Made by a program: the position numbers and the translations under genes. From contig NZ_JAKDUR010000004.1 of assembly GCF_030457605.1 (NCBI RefSeq), forward strand, positions 1 to 64,000: a stretch of DNA of 64,000 nucleotides, written 5' to 3'. This document shows positions 8,706 to 17,911 of the stretch, piece by piece; within the stretch, counting starts at the first letter, position 1; each line of letters opens with the position of its first letter. The DNA comes from Halomonas sp. Lineage in GTDB: Bacteria; Pseudomonadota; Gammaproteobacteria; Pseudomonadales; Halomonadaceae. The notes under the pieces were generated by a model. That model was not told the origin of the DNA. It searched no databases and worked only from the letters and a program-made list of their open reading frames with translations.

Positions 8706-9421
8706 TTCCGCTGCTCCGCCACCAGATATCCCCCATCCAGCTTGAGCACGCGATCCTGGTGTGCGGCCAATCCCGGGTCGTGCGTCACAATCACAAACGC
8801 GCAGGCGCTTTCCCGGGCCAGCTCATCCATTAGCGCCAGAATAGTCGCCGCCGTGGTCTGGTCGAGGTTGCCCGTGGGCTCGTCCATCAGCACAAGGCTC
8901 GGGTCGGTCACCAGCGCCCGGGCAATCGCCACGCGCTGACGTTCCCCACCGGAGAGTTCCCCGGGCTTGTGATGAGCACGCTCGGCCATGCCCACGCGAT
9001 CCAGTAGTGACCTGGCGCGGGTTTCGGCCTCACTCTTGCGCTGACCGCGGATGATCAGCGGCAAGGCGGCGTTTTCCAGCGCGGTAAATTCGGCCAGCAG
9101 GTGATGAAATTGGTAAACAAAGCCGATATAGCGGTTGCGAAAACGCCCCAGCGCTGCCTCGCCAAGCCCGGAAATGGGCTCGCCGGCAATCACGATACGC
9201 CCCTGGCTGGGGCGATCCAGCCCGCCCAGCAAGTTCAGTAGCGTGGTCTTGCCTGACCCCGAGCTACCCACAATGGCCACGCGCTCGCCGGCACGCACGC
9301 TAAGCGAGAGCTGATCCAGTACGGTCAGGTTTTCGGGGCCCTCGCTGTAGGTGCGAGTCACGCCCTGACAGTCAAGCATTACCGGCGCTTCGGGCGCCTC
9401 TGCGGTTTCCGTCGCATTCAT
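8702..9421 (-). CDS. lolD: Lipoprotein-releasing ABC transporter ATPase LolD
   Basis: LolD is the ATPase of the complex that extracts outer-membrane lipoproteins from the inner membrane and hands them to LolA. It shows Walker A GSSGSGKTTLL, signature LSGGERQRVAIARAL and Walker B LVLMDEPTGNLD, with the Lol-type sequence GLGEAALGRFRNRYIGFVYQ between. I place the start at the ATG at 9421 because GAGGA lies 7 bases upstream. In-frame ATGs at 9439 and 9451 would add 6 or 10 residues and overlap the permease gene. It follows the permease closely and is surely co-transcribed. Confidence 0.94.
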   Translation of the reverse strand: MNATETAEAPEAPVMLDCQGVTRTYSEGPENLTVLDQLSLSVRAGERVAIVGSSGSGKTTLLNLLGGLDRPSQGRIVIAGEPISGLGEAALGRFRNRYIGFVYQFHHLLAEFTALENAALPLIIRGQRKSEAETRARSLLDRVGMAERAHHKPGELSGGERQRVAIARALVTDPSLVLMDEPTGNLDQTTAATILALMDELARESACAFVIVTHDPGLAAHQDRVLKLDGGYLVAEQRN

Positions 9422-9431
9422 GGCGGTATCC

Positions 9432-10673
9432 TCACTCATAGCGCAACACATCGGCCGGCTGCACGCGGGCGGCGCGCCAGGCGGGGTATAGCGTCGACAA
9501 AAATGTCAGCCCGAAGGCAGCCGCCACGATATTGATCACATCGCTACCGCGCAGCTGCGAGGGCAGTTCGCTGATGAAATAAACACCGGCGTCAAGGAAA
9601 TGAATGCCGAAGACACTTTCCACCCAGCCGATCAGATCCGAGACCGTCAACGCCAGTACGACGCCGGCGGCAACGCCGATGGCAATGCCTATGATGCCAA
9701 TGGCCATGCCCTGCACCATGAAGATTCCCATGATCGATCGTGGGGTGGCGCCGATAGTGCGCAGAATCGCAATGTCGGCCCGTTTGTCAGTTACCACCAT
9801 GACCAGCGTGGAAACGATATTGAACGCCGCCACGGCGATAATCACGGTCAACAGCAGGCCGATCATGCGTTTTTCCATCTGGATGGCCTGAAACAGGTTG
9901 CCCTGTGTGAAGGTCCAGTCCCGGCCGCGGTAGCCCGCTCCCAGTTCGTTGACGATCGCCTGGGTTTCACTGCTGGCGGCAAAAAGGTCATCCAACTCAA
10001 GGCGCAAGCCACCCACTTCATCGCCCATACGGGCAAGTGTTTGCATATCGGCAATGTTGGCATAGGCCAGCCGTGCATCAAGCTCGGCTCCCACGCTGAA
10101 AATGCCGCTGACGGTAAAGCGCTTGAGGCGCGGAAATACGCCGGCAGGGGTAATCGAGGCTTCGGGCACCAGCAAAGTAACCCGGTCGCCTACGCCCACG
10201 CCCAGGTTGCGCGCCAGCGCCGAACCCAGCACCACGTTCCATTTGCCGGGCTGTAGATCATCAAGGCTGCCGCGTTGCATATGCTCGCCAATGATCGAGA
10301 CCTTATCTTCCCAGGCGGGCTTGATGCCGGTCACCATGCCACCCTGGTTGCGCCCGCTGGCGGAAAACATGCCCTGCTGCTCCACATACGGCGCCGCGCC
10401 GATCACCCGGTCGCGCTGAGTCAGCCGTTCGGCAAGGCCCTGCCAGTCTTCCATGCCGTCGACGGCTTCGATCTTGGTGTGCGGCACCATGCCCAGAATC
10501 CGCGTGCGCAGCTCATGATCAAAGCCGTTCATGACCGACAGCACCAGAATCAGCACGGCAACCCCGAGCATCAGTCCCAGCATGGACGTCAGCGAAATAA
10601 ACGAAATGAAGTGATTGCGGCGCTTGGCGCGTACGTAGCGCAGCCCCACCAGAAAAGGCAATCGGTCAAGCAT
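9432..10673 (-). CDS. lolC: Lipoprotein-releasing ABC transporter permease (LolC/LolE family)
   Basis: The 413-residue inner-membrane protein has the family N-terminus (PFLVGLRYVRAKRRNHFISF), a first helix near 25-48 containing LMLGVAVLILVLSVMNGF, and a long periplasmic domain to about residue 270. Three C-terminal helices belong to the FtsX/MacB permease fold. E. coli uses two such permeases (LolC and LolE). Here lolD is followed by the opposite-strand DUF2062 gene, and only one permease gene is present. A homodimer of the LolF type is therefore possible, unless a second gene lies elsewhere. The symbol is a family label. Confidence 0.92.
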   Translation of the reverse strand: MLDRLPFLVGLRYVRAKRRNHFISFISLTSMLGLMLGVAVLILVLSVMNGFDHELRTRILGMVPHTKIEAVDGMEDWQGLAERLTQRDRVIGAAPYVEQQGMFSASGRNQGGMVTGIKPAWEDKVSIIGEHMQRGSLDDLQPGKWNVVLGSALARNLGVGVGDRVTLLVPEASITPAGVFPRLKRFTVSGIFSVGAELDARLAYANIADMQTLARMGDEVGGLRLELDDLFAASSETQAIVNELGAGYRGRDWTFTQGNLFQAIQMEKRMIGLLLTVIIAVAAFNIVSTLVMVVTDKRADIAILRTIGATPRSIMGIFMVQGMAIGIIGIAIGVAAGVVLALTVSDLIGWVESVFGIHFLDAGVYFISELPSQLRGSDVINIVAAAFGLTFLSTLYPAWRAARVQPADVLRYE

Positions 10674-10772
10674 GGCATGCTCCTTGTCAGCAGGCGTTCA
10701 GGCAAAGTCTCGGCGTTCGTAAACACGCCTGCCCCGGGCCAGCGAAAAGCCGAGGCAGGCGCAAGCGGTGGC

Positions 10773-11729
10773 TTAGCGCCAGAAATCACGAATCGAGGCA
10801 ATACCCTGGGCACCGACCGCGCGGGCGCGATTGGCATGGAAACGCGTCATGCCGCCCAGCGCAAAGACCGGCATGCCGGCGTGTTCAACATGCTGCTGGA
10901 AATCATGCCAGCCCATCAGGATCGCATCCGGATGCGACGGCGTGGGTGCCAGTGGCGAGAGCGTCACCAGGTCGCAGTCAAGCGTCGCTGCTTTAGCCAG
11001 CTGCTGGGCATTATGCGTGGAGGCGCCGAGCCATTTTCCGGCAGGTATCGGCCGCTTGTCGAGCTGCATTAACCGCTCGCTGGTCAGCTGAATGCCGTCC
11101 GCATCGATCTCGTCAAGTAGCGCCGGCTCACCGTTGAGCAACAGCCGCGCACCGTACTCACGACACAGCGCCAGCGTTTGATGGGCACGTGCCATGTACT
11201 GTTCGCTGTCCAGCGTTTTGGCTCGCAGCTGGACCAGCCGTATGCCGTCTTCGTCAAGCGCGCGGGTCAGTCGCTGCCTGAAGGCGTCTTCGTCGGCTTC
11301 CTCGGCAGTAATAAGGTATTCGCTGGGCAGCATGACGGCGCGCAGAATGGGCAGGTTGGCCGCCGGGAAAGGATAGCCCGACAGCTCTTCCATCGGCACC
11401 CAGCGTACCGCTTGGCCTTCGCGGCCAAACGGCTCTCCGGCAAAGTCATGTACCTGCCAGACGTCAAGCAGGATATGCTTGTCAGGATATTCGTGGTGGA
11501 CACGAATCAGCGGCTGGGCTTTAGTAATTTCCACGCCCAGCTCTTCGTGCAACTCGCGCTTCAGCCCTTCAAGGCCGGTTTCATAGGGCGCCAGCTTGCC
11601 GCCGGGAAACTCCCACAGTCCCCCCTGATCGAAACCGGACGGCCGGCGTGCGATCAGCACCTGCTTCTTGTCGGCGCTGATGATTGCCGCGGCGGCAACG
11701 TGAACCCGTCGTTTTGCTATTACATTCAT
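10773..11729 (-). CDS. mutT: Nudix hydrolase (MutT-like) fused to a ThiE-like domain
   Basis: The N-terminal third is a MutT-type Nudix domain with a full Nudix box (GGKLAPYETGLEGLKRELHE, continuing ELGV). Such enzymes hydrolyse 8-oxo-dGTP. From about residue 150 the protein resembles thiamine-phosphate synthase (TIM barrel; LVQLRAKTLDSEQY, GIQLTSERL, VFALGGMT near the C-terminus). This Nudix-ThiE-like fusion is a known gammaproteobacterial architecture; whether the second domain is catalytic is unclear. I chose the ATG at 11729; a GTG at 11744 would add five residues. It lies downstream of argJ on the same strand. Confidence 0.9.
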   Translation of the reverse strand: MNVIAKRRVHVAAAAIISADKKQVLIARRPSGFDQGGLWEFPGGKLAPYETGLEGLKRELHEELGVEITKAQPLIRVHHEYPDKHILLDVWQVHDFAGEPFGREGQAVRWVPMEELSGYPFPAANLPILRAVMLPSEYLITAEEADEDAFRQRLTRALDEDGIRLVQLRAKTLDSEQYMARAHQTLALCREYGARLLLNGEPALLDEIDADGIQLTSERLMQLDKRPIPAGKWLGASTHNAQQLAKAATLDCDLVTLSPLAPTPSHPDAILMGWHDFQQHVEHAGMPVFALGGMTRFHANRARAVGAQGIASIRDFWR

Positions 11730-11804
11730 TACGTCTTTATCCACTGTTTTGCTGAGTGGCCCTAACGGGCCGACGCTCTGTTGCTGCGCTGGTCATCCAT
11801 AGGG

Positions 11805-13034
11805 TCAACTACGATAATCGGCGTTGATGGACACGTATTCATGGGACAGATCCGAGGTCCATACCGTGGCGCCGTCGTCACCACGCCCCAGATCGATGCG
11901 GATAGTAATTTCCTCGCGCGCCATGACCGCACTGCCGGCAGCTTCGGTATAGCCCGGCGCGCGGCCGCCGTTTTCTACCAGACGCACCTCGTCCAGATCA
12001 ATGGTCACTCGCTCCACGTCAAAATCCGCCACCGGCGAGCGCCCGACGGCCGCGAGTATCCGCCCCCAGTTGGCATCGGAGGCATAAAGTGCGGTTTTGA
12101 CCAGCGGCGAATGGGCCACGGTAAAGGCTACACCCAGCGCCTCCTGACGCGTTGTTGCCCCGGACACGTCAAGAGTCACGAACTTGGTAGCCCCTTCACC
12201 ATCACGGATGATGGCCTGGGCGAGTGCCACCAGTACCTTTTCCAGCCCGCTGGCCAACGCGCCGATGTCCGCCGCACTTGTCACCGCCGCCCCGCGGCCG
12301 GTGGCGGCCAGCAGGCAGGCATCGTTAGTGGAAGTGTCACTATCCACGGTGATGCAGTTGAACGAGCGGTCTACGGCATCACGCAGCAGCCGCTCAAGCA
12401 GCGACTGCTCAACAGCTGCGTCGGTGACCACAAAGCCCAGCATTGTCGCCATGTCCGGCCGGATCATGCCGGAACCCTTGGCAAAGCCGTTGATAGTGAT
12501 ATGGCTATCGCCAACTGGCACCTCAACACTTGCACCCTTGATGCGGGTATCGGTGGTCAAAATGCCCTCTGCCGCCTGCTCCCAGGCCACACTCTGGCTA
12601 TCGCATGCAGAAAGTGCCGGCGCAATACCCGCCAGCAGCGCCTGCATGGGTAGCGGCTCACCGATCACACCGGTCGAAAACGGCAGCACTTTATGTTCCG
12701 GCACGCCTACTGCGTGAGCCAGCGCCCGACAGCTTTCCCGTGCATCGGCAAGCCCCTGCGCGCCGGTGCCGGCATTGGCGTTGCCGGTATTGATCAGCCA
12801 GTAGCGCGGCGCCTGCTGCTGCTCGCGGCAGGCCGCAAGGTGCTCTTTGGCTACCTGGACAGGCGCTGCACAAAACGCATTACGGGTAAATACGCCGGCC
12901 ATGCTGGACGCCTCGGGCAGCTCGACCACCACCAGATCACGCTGGCCCGCCTTTTTTATGCCGGCCATGGCCGAGCCCAGGCGTACGCCTTCCAGCACCG
13001 GCATTGTCGGAAACGGTATATTGCCCACCGCCAT
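11805..13034 (-). CDS. argJ: Bifunctional ornithine/glutamate N-acetyltransferase ArgJ
   Basis: ArgJ recycles the acetyl group from N-acetylornithine to glutamate, and in many species also makes N-acetylglutamate from acetyl-CoA, in arginine synthesis. The proprotein cleaves itself before the Thr of MATMLGF (here GMIRPDMATMLGFVVTDA), giving alpha and beta chains. The 409-residue length from the ATG at 13034 fits the family and has AGGAG 7 bases upstream. The open frame continues 37 codons further but overlaps the end of secA. secA followed by argJ matches the order I recall from pseudomonads. Mono- versus bifunctionality cannot be judged from sequence alone. Confidence 0.95.
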   Translation of the reverse strand: MAVGNIPFPTMPVLEGVRLGSAMAGIKKAGQRDLVVVELPEASSMAGVFTRNAFCAAPVQVAKEHLAACREQQQAPRYWLINTGNANAGTGAQGLADARESCRALAHAVGVPEHKVLPFSTGVIGEPLPMQALLAGIAPALSACDSQSVAWEQAAEGILTTDTRIKGASVEVPVGDSHITINGFAKGSGMIRPDMATMLGFVVTDAAVEQSLLERLLRDAVDRSFNCITVDSDTSTNDACLLAATGRGAAVTSAADIGALASGLEKVLVALAQAIIRDGEGATKFVTLDVSGATTRQEALGVAFTVAHSPLVKTALYASDANWGRILAAVGRSPVADFDVERVTIDLDEVRLVENGGRAPGYTEAAGSAVMAREEITIRIDLGRGDDGATVWTSDLSHEYVSINADYRS

Positions 13035-13090
13035 AGCGGTCTCCTCTGCTCGTTGACTCAGTCTGCTGTTGGTTCGAACAAGCCGGTCGT

Positions 13091-15835
13091 TCAGTTCAGC
13101 TTGCCGCAGCACTGTTTGTATTTCTTGCCCGAGCCGCAGGGGCATGGGTCGTTGCGACCGACTTTCGGGCCTTCCCGGCGCACCGGCTGGCCATCAGCAC
13201 CGGCCGCTGTTTCCGGCGACTCGGTGTCCGTCTCGTCCGTACCGCTTTCGGGGTCATCATGGCGGCTGGCAGCCGTCGCCTGTTCCCGCTCCAGCGTTTC
13301 CCGGCGTTCACGTTCCAGCTCATCCACTTCTTCGGGCTGGCGAACCTGAACATGGCTCAGAATCCGCGTGACATCCGCCTTGACGTTGGTCAGCAGTTGC
13401 TGGAAAAGCTCGAATGATTCGCGCTTGTATTCCTGCTTCGGATTTTTCTGGGCGTAACCGCGCAGGTGAATACCCCGACGCAGATGATCCATTGACTGCA
13501 GGTGTTCTTTCCAGCGGGTGTCCAGCACCTGCAACATGACCTGCTTTTCAAAACGTTGGATCAGGGTTTCGCCGGCGGACTGCACTTTGGCTTGGTAGGC
13601 TTCACGGTGCATGGTTTGCAGCCGTTCGCGCAGCTTTTCTTCGCTCAGACGCTGATCTTCCTCAGCCCAGGCAACCACCGGCGCCTCAAGGTTGAGCTCG
13701 GCTTTCAAGTGAGCCTCAAGGCCGGCCAGATCCCATTGCTCCGCCAGACTTTGTGGCGGCACAAAGCTGCTGATGGCTTCGTCCATGACTTCTTCACGGA
13801 TACCCACCACCGCCTCGGAGACGTTTTCCGACGACAGGATATCGTTGCGCTGCTCGTAGATGACCCGACGCTGATCGTTGGATACATCGTCGTATTCCAA
13901 CAGCTGCTTACGGATATCGAAGTTACGTCCTTCGACCTTTTTCTGGGCCCGCTCGACGGCGTTGGAGACCATCTTGTGCTCGATGGCTTCGCCGTGCTCC
14001 AGCCCCAGCGCCTGCATCAGGCGCTGAACGCGATCCGAGCCAAACAGGCGCATCAGGCTGTCTTCCAGCGAGAGGAAAAATCGCGTGGAACCGGGATCCC
14101 CCTGACGGCCCGAGCGACCGCGCAGCTGGTTATCGATACGCCGGGACTCGTGACGCTCCGAGCCAATAACGTGCAGGCCGCCGGCTTCCAGCACAGCGTC
14201 ATGGCGCGTATTCCATTCGGCCTTGAGCGCTTCAATCTCGGCATCACTCGGATTATCGAGCTTGGCGACTTCGGCCTCCCAGTTGCCGCCCAGTACGATA
14301 TCCGTCCCCCGGCCGGCCATGTTGGTGGCGATGGTGACAGCGCCGGGGCGCCCTGCCTGAGCGATGATTTCCGCTTCGCTCTGGTGCTGTTTGGCGTTCA
14401 GTACGTTGAACGTCATGTCAGCTTCACGCATCAACCGCGCCAGATATTCCGACGTATCAATGGAGGCAGTACCCACCAGCACCGGACGCCCGGCTTCGGT
14501 CTGGGCCTGCACATCCTTGATGATCGCCTCGTATTTTTCCTGCGCGCTCAAAAATACCAGGTCGTTGAGGTCTTTACGCGCCTGGGGGCGATTGGTGGGG
14601 ATGACGATAACGTCCAGGCCGTAGATCTGGCGAAATTCAAACGCCTCGGTATCGGCGGTGCCGGTCATGCCCGACAACTTTTCGTAAAGGCGGAAATAGT
14701 TCTGGAAGGTAGTGGAGGCCAACGTCTGACTTTCGCGCTGTACCGTAACGCCTTCCTTGGCCTCAACGGCCTGGTGGAGCCCCTCGGACCAGCGCCGTCC
14801 GGGCATTGAACGGCCGGTATGCTCATCCACAATGACCACCTGCCCTTCGGCAATGATGTAATCCACATCGCGATGATAAAGGTGGCGGGCGCGCAGCGCC
14901 GAGTGCATGTGTTGCAGCAGATTGAGGTTTTGCGCAGCATACAACGAGGCGTCTTCGCCCAGCAGCTGTTCGGCACGCATTAGCTCTTCTACCCGGTTGT
15001 GCCCCTGCTCGGTCAGCTCTACCTGCTTTTGCTTTTCATCGAGCAGGAAATCGCCGGTCACCACAGCGTCTTCATCCTCCGGCTCTTCGCCCTGCTCCAG
15101 GTGCGTTGCCAGACGATCAACAATGCCGTACAGCTCGGTGTTTTCATCCACGGCGCCGGAGATGATCAGCGGCGTACGCGCCTCGTCAATAAGGATCGAG
15201 TCGACCTCATCGACAATGGCATAGTGCAGCGGGCGCTGTACCTTTTCCTCGAGCGAGAAAGCCATGTTGTCGCGCAGATAATCAAAGCCAAATTCGTTGT
15301 TGGTGCCGTAGGTAATATCACAGCCGTAGGCGTAGCGCTTCTCTTCATTGGACTGGCCGGAGAAAATCACCCCGACCGTCAGCCCGAGGAATTCATACAG
15401 CGGGCGCATCCAGTCAGCGTCGCGGCGCGCCAGGTAGTCATTCACCGTCACCACGTGCACGCCCTTGGCCGGCAGCGCGTTGAGATACACGGAAAGCGTG
15501 GCGACCAGCGTTTTACCTTCACCGGTTTTCATCTCGGCAATACGCCCGCCGTTGAGCGTCATGCCACCGACCATTTGTACGTCAAAGTGACGCATGCCCA
15601 TGACTCGCTTGCTAGCTTCACGCACCACGGCAAACGCCTGGGGAAGCAGGCTATCCAACGGTTCGCCATTGTCCAGGCAAGCGCGCAATTCGGCCGTCTT
15701 GTCCTGCAGGCTGGCGTCATCCAGACCCTCAAATTCGGCCTCAAGGGCATTGATGTGCTGCACGCTCTTTCGCATGCGTTTCACTTCACGCTCGTTTTTG
15801 GAGCCTACAACTTTGCGCAATACGTTATTAATCAT
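13091..15835 (-). CDS. secA: Protein translocase ATPase SecA
   Basis: SecA is the motor that drives preproteins through SecYEG. The 914-residue protein has Walker A in [13 protein letters not shown], the DEAD-like [14 protein letters not shown], the [13 protein letters not shown] motif of the second nucleotide-binding fold, and the C-terminal zinc motif [14 protein letters not shown], which binds SecB. The start at 15835 ([20 protein letters not shown]) matches the family and has GGAAAG a few bases upstream. ATGs at 15865 and 15892 are in frame but give atypical N-termini. The leader upstream can fold and is preceded by a small ORF where E. coli has secM. Confidence 0.97.
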   Translation of the reverse strand: MINNVLRKVVGSKNEREVKRMRKSVQHINALEAEFEGLDDASLQDKTAELRACLDNGEPLDSLLPQAFAVVREASKRVMGMRHFDVQMVGGMTLNGGRIAEMKTGEGKTLVATLSVYLNALPAKGVHVVTVNDYLARRDADWMRPLYEFLGLTVGVIFSGQSNEEKRYAYGCDITYGTNNEFGFDYLRDNMAFSLEEKVQRPLHYAIVDEVDSILIDEARTPLIISGAVDENTELYGIVDRLATHLEQGEEPEDEDAVVTGDFLLDEKQKQVELTEQGHNRVEELMRAEQLLGEDASLYAAQNLNLLQHMHSALRARHLYHRDVDYIIAEGQVVIVDEHTGRSMPGRRWSEGLHQAVEAKEGVTVQRESQTLASTTFQNYFRLYEKLSGMTGTADTEAFEFRQIYGLDVIVIPTNRPQARKDLNDLVFLSAQEKYEAIIKDVQAQTEAGRPVLVGTASIDTSEYLARLMREADMTFNVLNAKQHQSEAEIIAQAGRPGAVTIATNMAGRGTDIVLGGNWEAEVAKLDNPSDAEIEALKAEWNTRHDAVLEAGGLHVIGSERHESRRIDNQLRGRSGRQGDPGSTRFFLSLEDSLMRLFGSDRVQRLMQALGLEHGEAIEHKMVSNAVERAQKKVEGRNFDIRKQLLEYDDVSNDQRRVIYEQRNDILSSENVSEAVVGIREEVMDEAISSFVPPQSLAEQWDLAGLEAHLKAELNLEAPVVAWAEEDQRLSEEKLRERLQTMHREAYQAKVQSAGETLIQRFEKQVMLQVLDTRWKEHLQSMDHLRRGIHLRGYAQKNPKQEYKRESFELFQQLLTNVKADVTRILSHVQVRQPEEVDELERERRETLEREQATAASRHDDPESGTDETDTESPETAAGADGQPVRREGPKVGRNDPCPCGSGKKYKQCCGKLN

Positions 15836-15853
15836 GAACTTTCCAAAAGGCTG

Positions 15854-15880
15854 CAAGAGGCGCATCAAAGCGCCGCCTTG
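15854..15880 (-). promoter_or_regulatory. Hairpin just upstream of the secA ribosome binding site
   Basis: On the minus strand the arms CAAGGCGGCGC (15880-15870) and GCGCCTCTTG (15863-15854) form 5 bp plus 4 bp around a small internal loop, with a six-base loop. The structure ends 18 bases before the secA ATG and abuts its weak GGAAAG. A second possible layer pairs 15939-15944, the last codons of the small upstream ORF, with 15898-15903, enclosing a 5-bp hairpin at 15915-15935. Function is inferred from position only. Confidence 0.45.
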
Positions 15881-15935
15881 TAAAACAGGCAACGGCGCGC
15901 GGTCTTGTTCTTTCGCCGATAAACGTCAATTCGGC

Positions 15936-16307
15936 TTAACCGCGGCTCGACAGAACGGATAGGCGCATACAAGGCGGTCCCCGGCGGGACACCACATCAA
16001 GGGCAGCCACCAGGCTGGAATGCCTGGCGCGGTGCGGGCGTAAACGGGTATGGATACGGGGGCAGCGTTTACCGACGTGACGCAGAAAAGGCAGGCGGCG
16101 AGCCAGGCGACGTGAGCGGGCACGCAGTATGGCTGGGGCCCATACGGCCACGTAGACACAGCGGCCAAGGCAACGCGCCGCCTCCGGCGTATGCAGGCTG
16201 ACCGGAAGCAGACAGCTGACAAGAAGTCCTGCCAACCACCAGCGCGCGGCTCGTCCGCGGCGAGAAGGCCGCGGAGGCGTCGCTATGGGCATCGGCGTCG
16301 CTGGCAT
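15936..16307 (-). CDS. Small signal-peptide-bearing ORF in the SecM position (hypothetical)
   Basis: This is a 123-codon ORF in the secA leader, 100 bases upstream of secA. It has basic residues (SRRGRAAR), a hydrophobic core (WWLAGLLVSCLLPVSL, about residues 23-38) and a possible cleavage region, then an arginine-rich body and the C-terminal region SRRGPPCMRLSVL. AAGGAG lies 12 bases before the ATG, which is far but usable. Codon choice (CTG, CGC, GTG, GCC) is like its neighbours. I do not recognise the protein. E. coli has secM here, and pseudomonads an M23 peptidase as I recall; it resembles neither in sequence beyond layout. A second frame, 15926-16222, is also open with a hydrophobic stretch, so this may not be a gene. 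Confidence 0.35.
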   Translation of the reverse strand: MPATPMPIATPPRPSRRGRAARWWLAGLLVSCLLPVSLHTPEAARCLGRCVYVAVWAPAILRARSRRLARRLPFLRHVGKRCPRIHTRLRPHRARHSSLVAALDVVSRRGPPCMRLSVLSSRG

Positions 16308-16351
16308 GCTAGGGTCGCGCTCCTTGGCGTGCTAGGCTTTTGTGTATTGCC

Positions 16352-16392
16352 TTCTTGTCTGTAACGCCCTGCACGGGGTCGACCTACAAGAA
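16352..16392. repeat. Inverted repeat between dciA and the secA leader ORF
   Basis: TTCTTGT (16352-16358) and ACAAGAA (16386-16392) are perfect inverted copies 27 bases apart in the divergent intergenic region. They could be an operator shared by dciA and the secA leader; no regulator is identified. Confidence 0.35.
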
Positions 16393-16451
16393 AGCGTGGC
16401 AGTCAGTCATCTCCTGGAAACCAACGCCGGCAGCGCTGAGGAGTTAAGCGT

Positions 16452-16916
16452 ATGAGTATAAAGGTTAAGCGTTCCCGCGCACAGCCCATTGGCCAACTGT
16501 TGAACCCGCGTGGCGAGTTTGGCCTGCTCATGCGCCAGTCACGCCTGATTGAAAAGGCACAGAGCCACCTGCGCACAAGCCTGCCCGACGACATGCGCGA
16601 TCACGTTTTTGTTGGCGGATTCAGCGACGGCAAACTGACGCTGATCTGTAACCGCGCGGTATTCCTGACCTGGCTACGCTTTGAACAGTCACGCCTGCTG
16701 ATGCTGCTTCGCCAATTACCCGGCTTTGAGGGCATTACCGGCTTGCGCTTCAAGGTGCGCCCGGTACGCCCGGTAAAAGCGCCGCGCCGTTATTGCCGGT
16801 CGCTTCCCGACGCCGCCGGCAAGGCGCTGACCGAGTGTGCCGAGGATACCGACGACCCCGGGCTGAAAAATGCGCTGGAGCGCCTGGCATCCCACGCTAC
16901 CCAGCGCCAGAACTGA
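16452..16916 (+). CDS. dciA: DciA-family (DUF721) protein
   Basis: The 154-residue protein carries the DUF721/DciA core (about residues 15-105; HVFVGGFSDGKLTLICNRAVFLTWLRF). DciA loads the replicative helicase DnaB in bacteria that lack DnaC. The ATG has GAGGAG 9 bases upstream. It lies alone on the plus strand between lpxC and the secA leader, the place where I remember the Pseudomonas homologue. The C-terminal third is less conserved and rich in charged residues. Confidence 0.85.
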   Translation: MSIKVKRSRAQPIGQLLNPRGEFGLLMRQSRLIEKAQSHLRTSLPDDMRDHVFVGGFSDGKLTLICNRAVFLTWLRFEQSRLLMLLRQLPGFEGITGLRFKVRPVRPVKAPRRYCRSLPDAAGKALTECAEDTDDPGLKNALERLASHATQRQN

Positions 16917-16940
16917 GCCAGACTCAGCCCTCAGCCATAA

Positions 16941-16974
16941 AAAAGCACTGCCCCGCAATAGAGGCAGTGCTTTT
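16941..16974. terminator. Bidirectional terminator between dciA and lpxC
   Basis: A perfect 12-bp stem, AAAAGCACTGCC (16941-16952) with GGCAGTGCTTTT (16963-16974), and a ten-base loop; T-rich on both strands. It serves the convergent ends of dciA and lpxC. Confidence 0.9.
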
Positions 16975-16999
16975 CAACAAGCGTTGTGGGCCACAAGGC

Positions 17000-17911
17000 T
17001 TATGCCATGGCCGGCGCCGCGTAGGAAATCGGCGCGACAGCCTTCTCTTCCTCAAAGGTCACCACTTCATACGCGTCAGTCTGAGCCAACAGCTCCCGGC
17101 ACAGCTGGTTATTCAACGCGTGGCCTGACTTCACCCCACGAAACTCGCCAATCAGGCTATGTCCCAGCTGATACAGATCGCCAATGGCATCCAGCACCTT
17201 GTGTTTGACGAACTCGTCATCGTAGCGCAGCCCGCCATCGTTGACGATGCGGTAGTCATCGACCACAACGGCGTTGTCCAGGCTACCACCCAGCGCCAAG
17301 TTGTTGGCACGCAGATGTTCAATATCGCGCATGAAGCCAAACGTACGCGCCCGGGACACGTCCTTGACAAAGGACGTGGTCGAAAAATCAATCTGCGCGG
17401 TCTGCTTTTGCTGTTCAAACACCGGATGATCGAAATCAATGGAAAACGACACCTTGAAACCGTTATGCGGCAAAAACACAGCCTGTTTGTCGCCATCGCT
17501 TACGGTAATCGGGCGCTTGATGCGAATGAATTTCTTCGCCGCATTCTGTTCGCAGATGCCTGCGGACTGAATCAGGAACACAAACGGGCTGGCACTGCCG
17601 TCCATGATCGGCACTTCGGCCGCACTCAGATCAATATAAGCATTATCAATACCCAGACCGGCCAGCGCTGACATCAGGTGTTCGACAGTCGCTACCTTGA
17701 CACCATGCTGGGAAAGCGCCGTACACAGCACGGTATCTTCCACCAGACTGGCCCGAGCAGGAACCTCCACCGCTGGCTGCAAGTCGGTTCGCACAAAGAC
17801 AATACCTGTATTGGCCGGTGCCGGACGCAGCGCCATATGGACTTTTTGCCCAGAGTGCAGCCCCACTCCGGTAGCACGGATAACGTTTTGTAATGTGCGT
17901 TGTTTGATCAT
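17000..17911 (-). CDS. lpxC: UDP-3-O-acyl-N-acetylglucosamine deacetylase LpxC
   Basis: LpxC is the zinc amidase that commits UDP-3-O-acyl-GlcNAc to lipid A. The 303-residue protein starts [21 protein letters not shown], the conserved N-terminus, so I use the ATG at 17911 although the frame is open for 54 more codons. The zinc ligands are the His of [13 protein letters not shown] and the His and Asp of [17 protein letters not shown]. The C-terminus ends ISYAAPAMA; such small nonpolar tails direct FtsH degradation in E. coli, so regulated proteolysis is plausible. It follows ftsZ after about 350 bases and has its own likely promoter. Confidence 0.96.
   Translation of the reverse strand: MIKQRTLQNVIRATGVGLHSGQKVHMALRPAPANTGIVFVRTDLQPAVEVPARASLVEDTVLCTALSQHGVKVATVEHLMSALAGLGIDNAYIDLSAAEVPIMDGSASPFVFLIQSAGICEQNAAKKFIRIKRPITVSDGDKQAVFLPHNGFKVSFSIDFDHPVFEQQKQTAQIDFSTTSFVKDVSRARTFGFMRDIEHLRANNLALGGSLDNAVVVDDYRIVNDGGLRYDDEFVKHKVLDAIGDLYQLGHSLIGEFRGVKSGHALNNQLCRELLAQTDAYEVVTFEEEKAVAPISYAAPAMA

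Noticed and set aside
13502-14809. 435-codon open frame antisense to secA
   Set aside because: It lies wholly inside secA, has no plausible ribosome binding site or recognisable domain, and is a by-product of high GC on the complementary strand.
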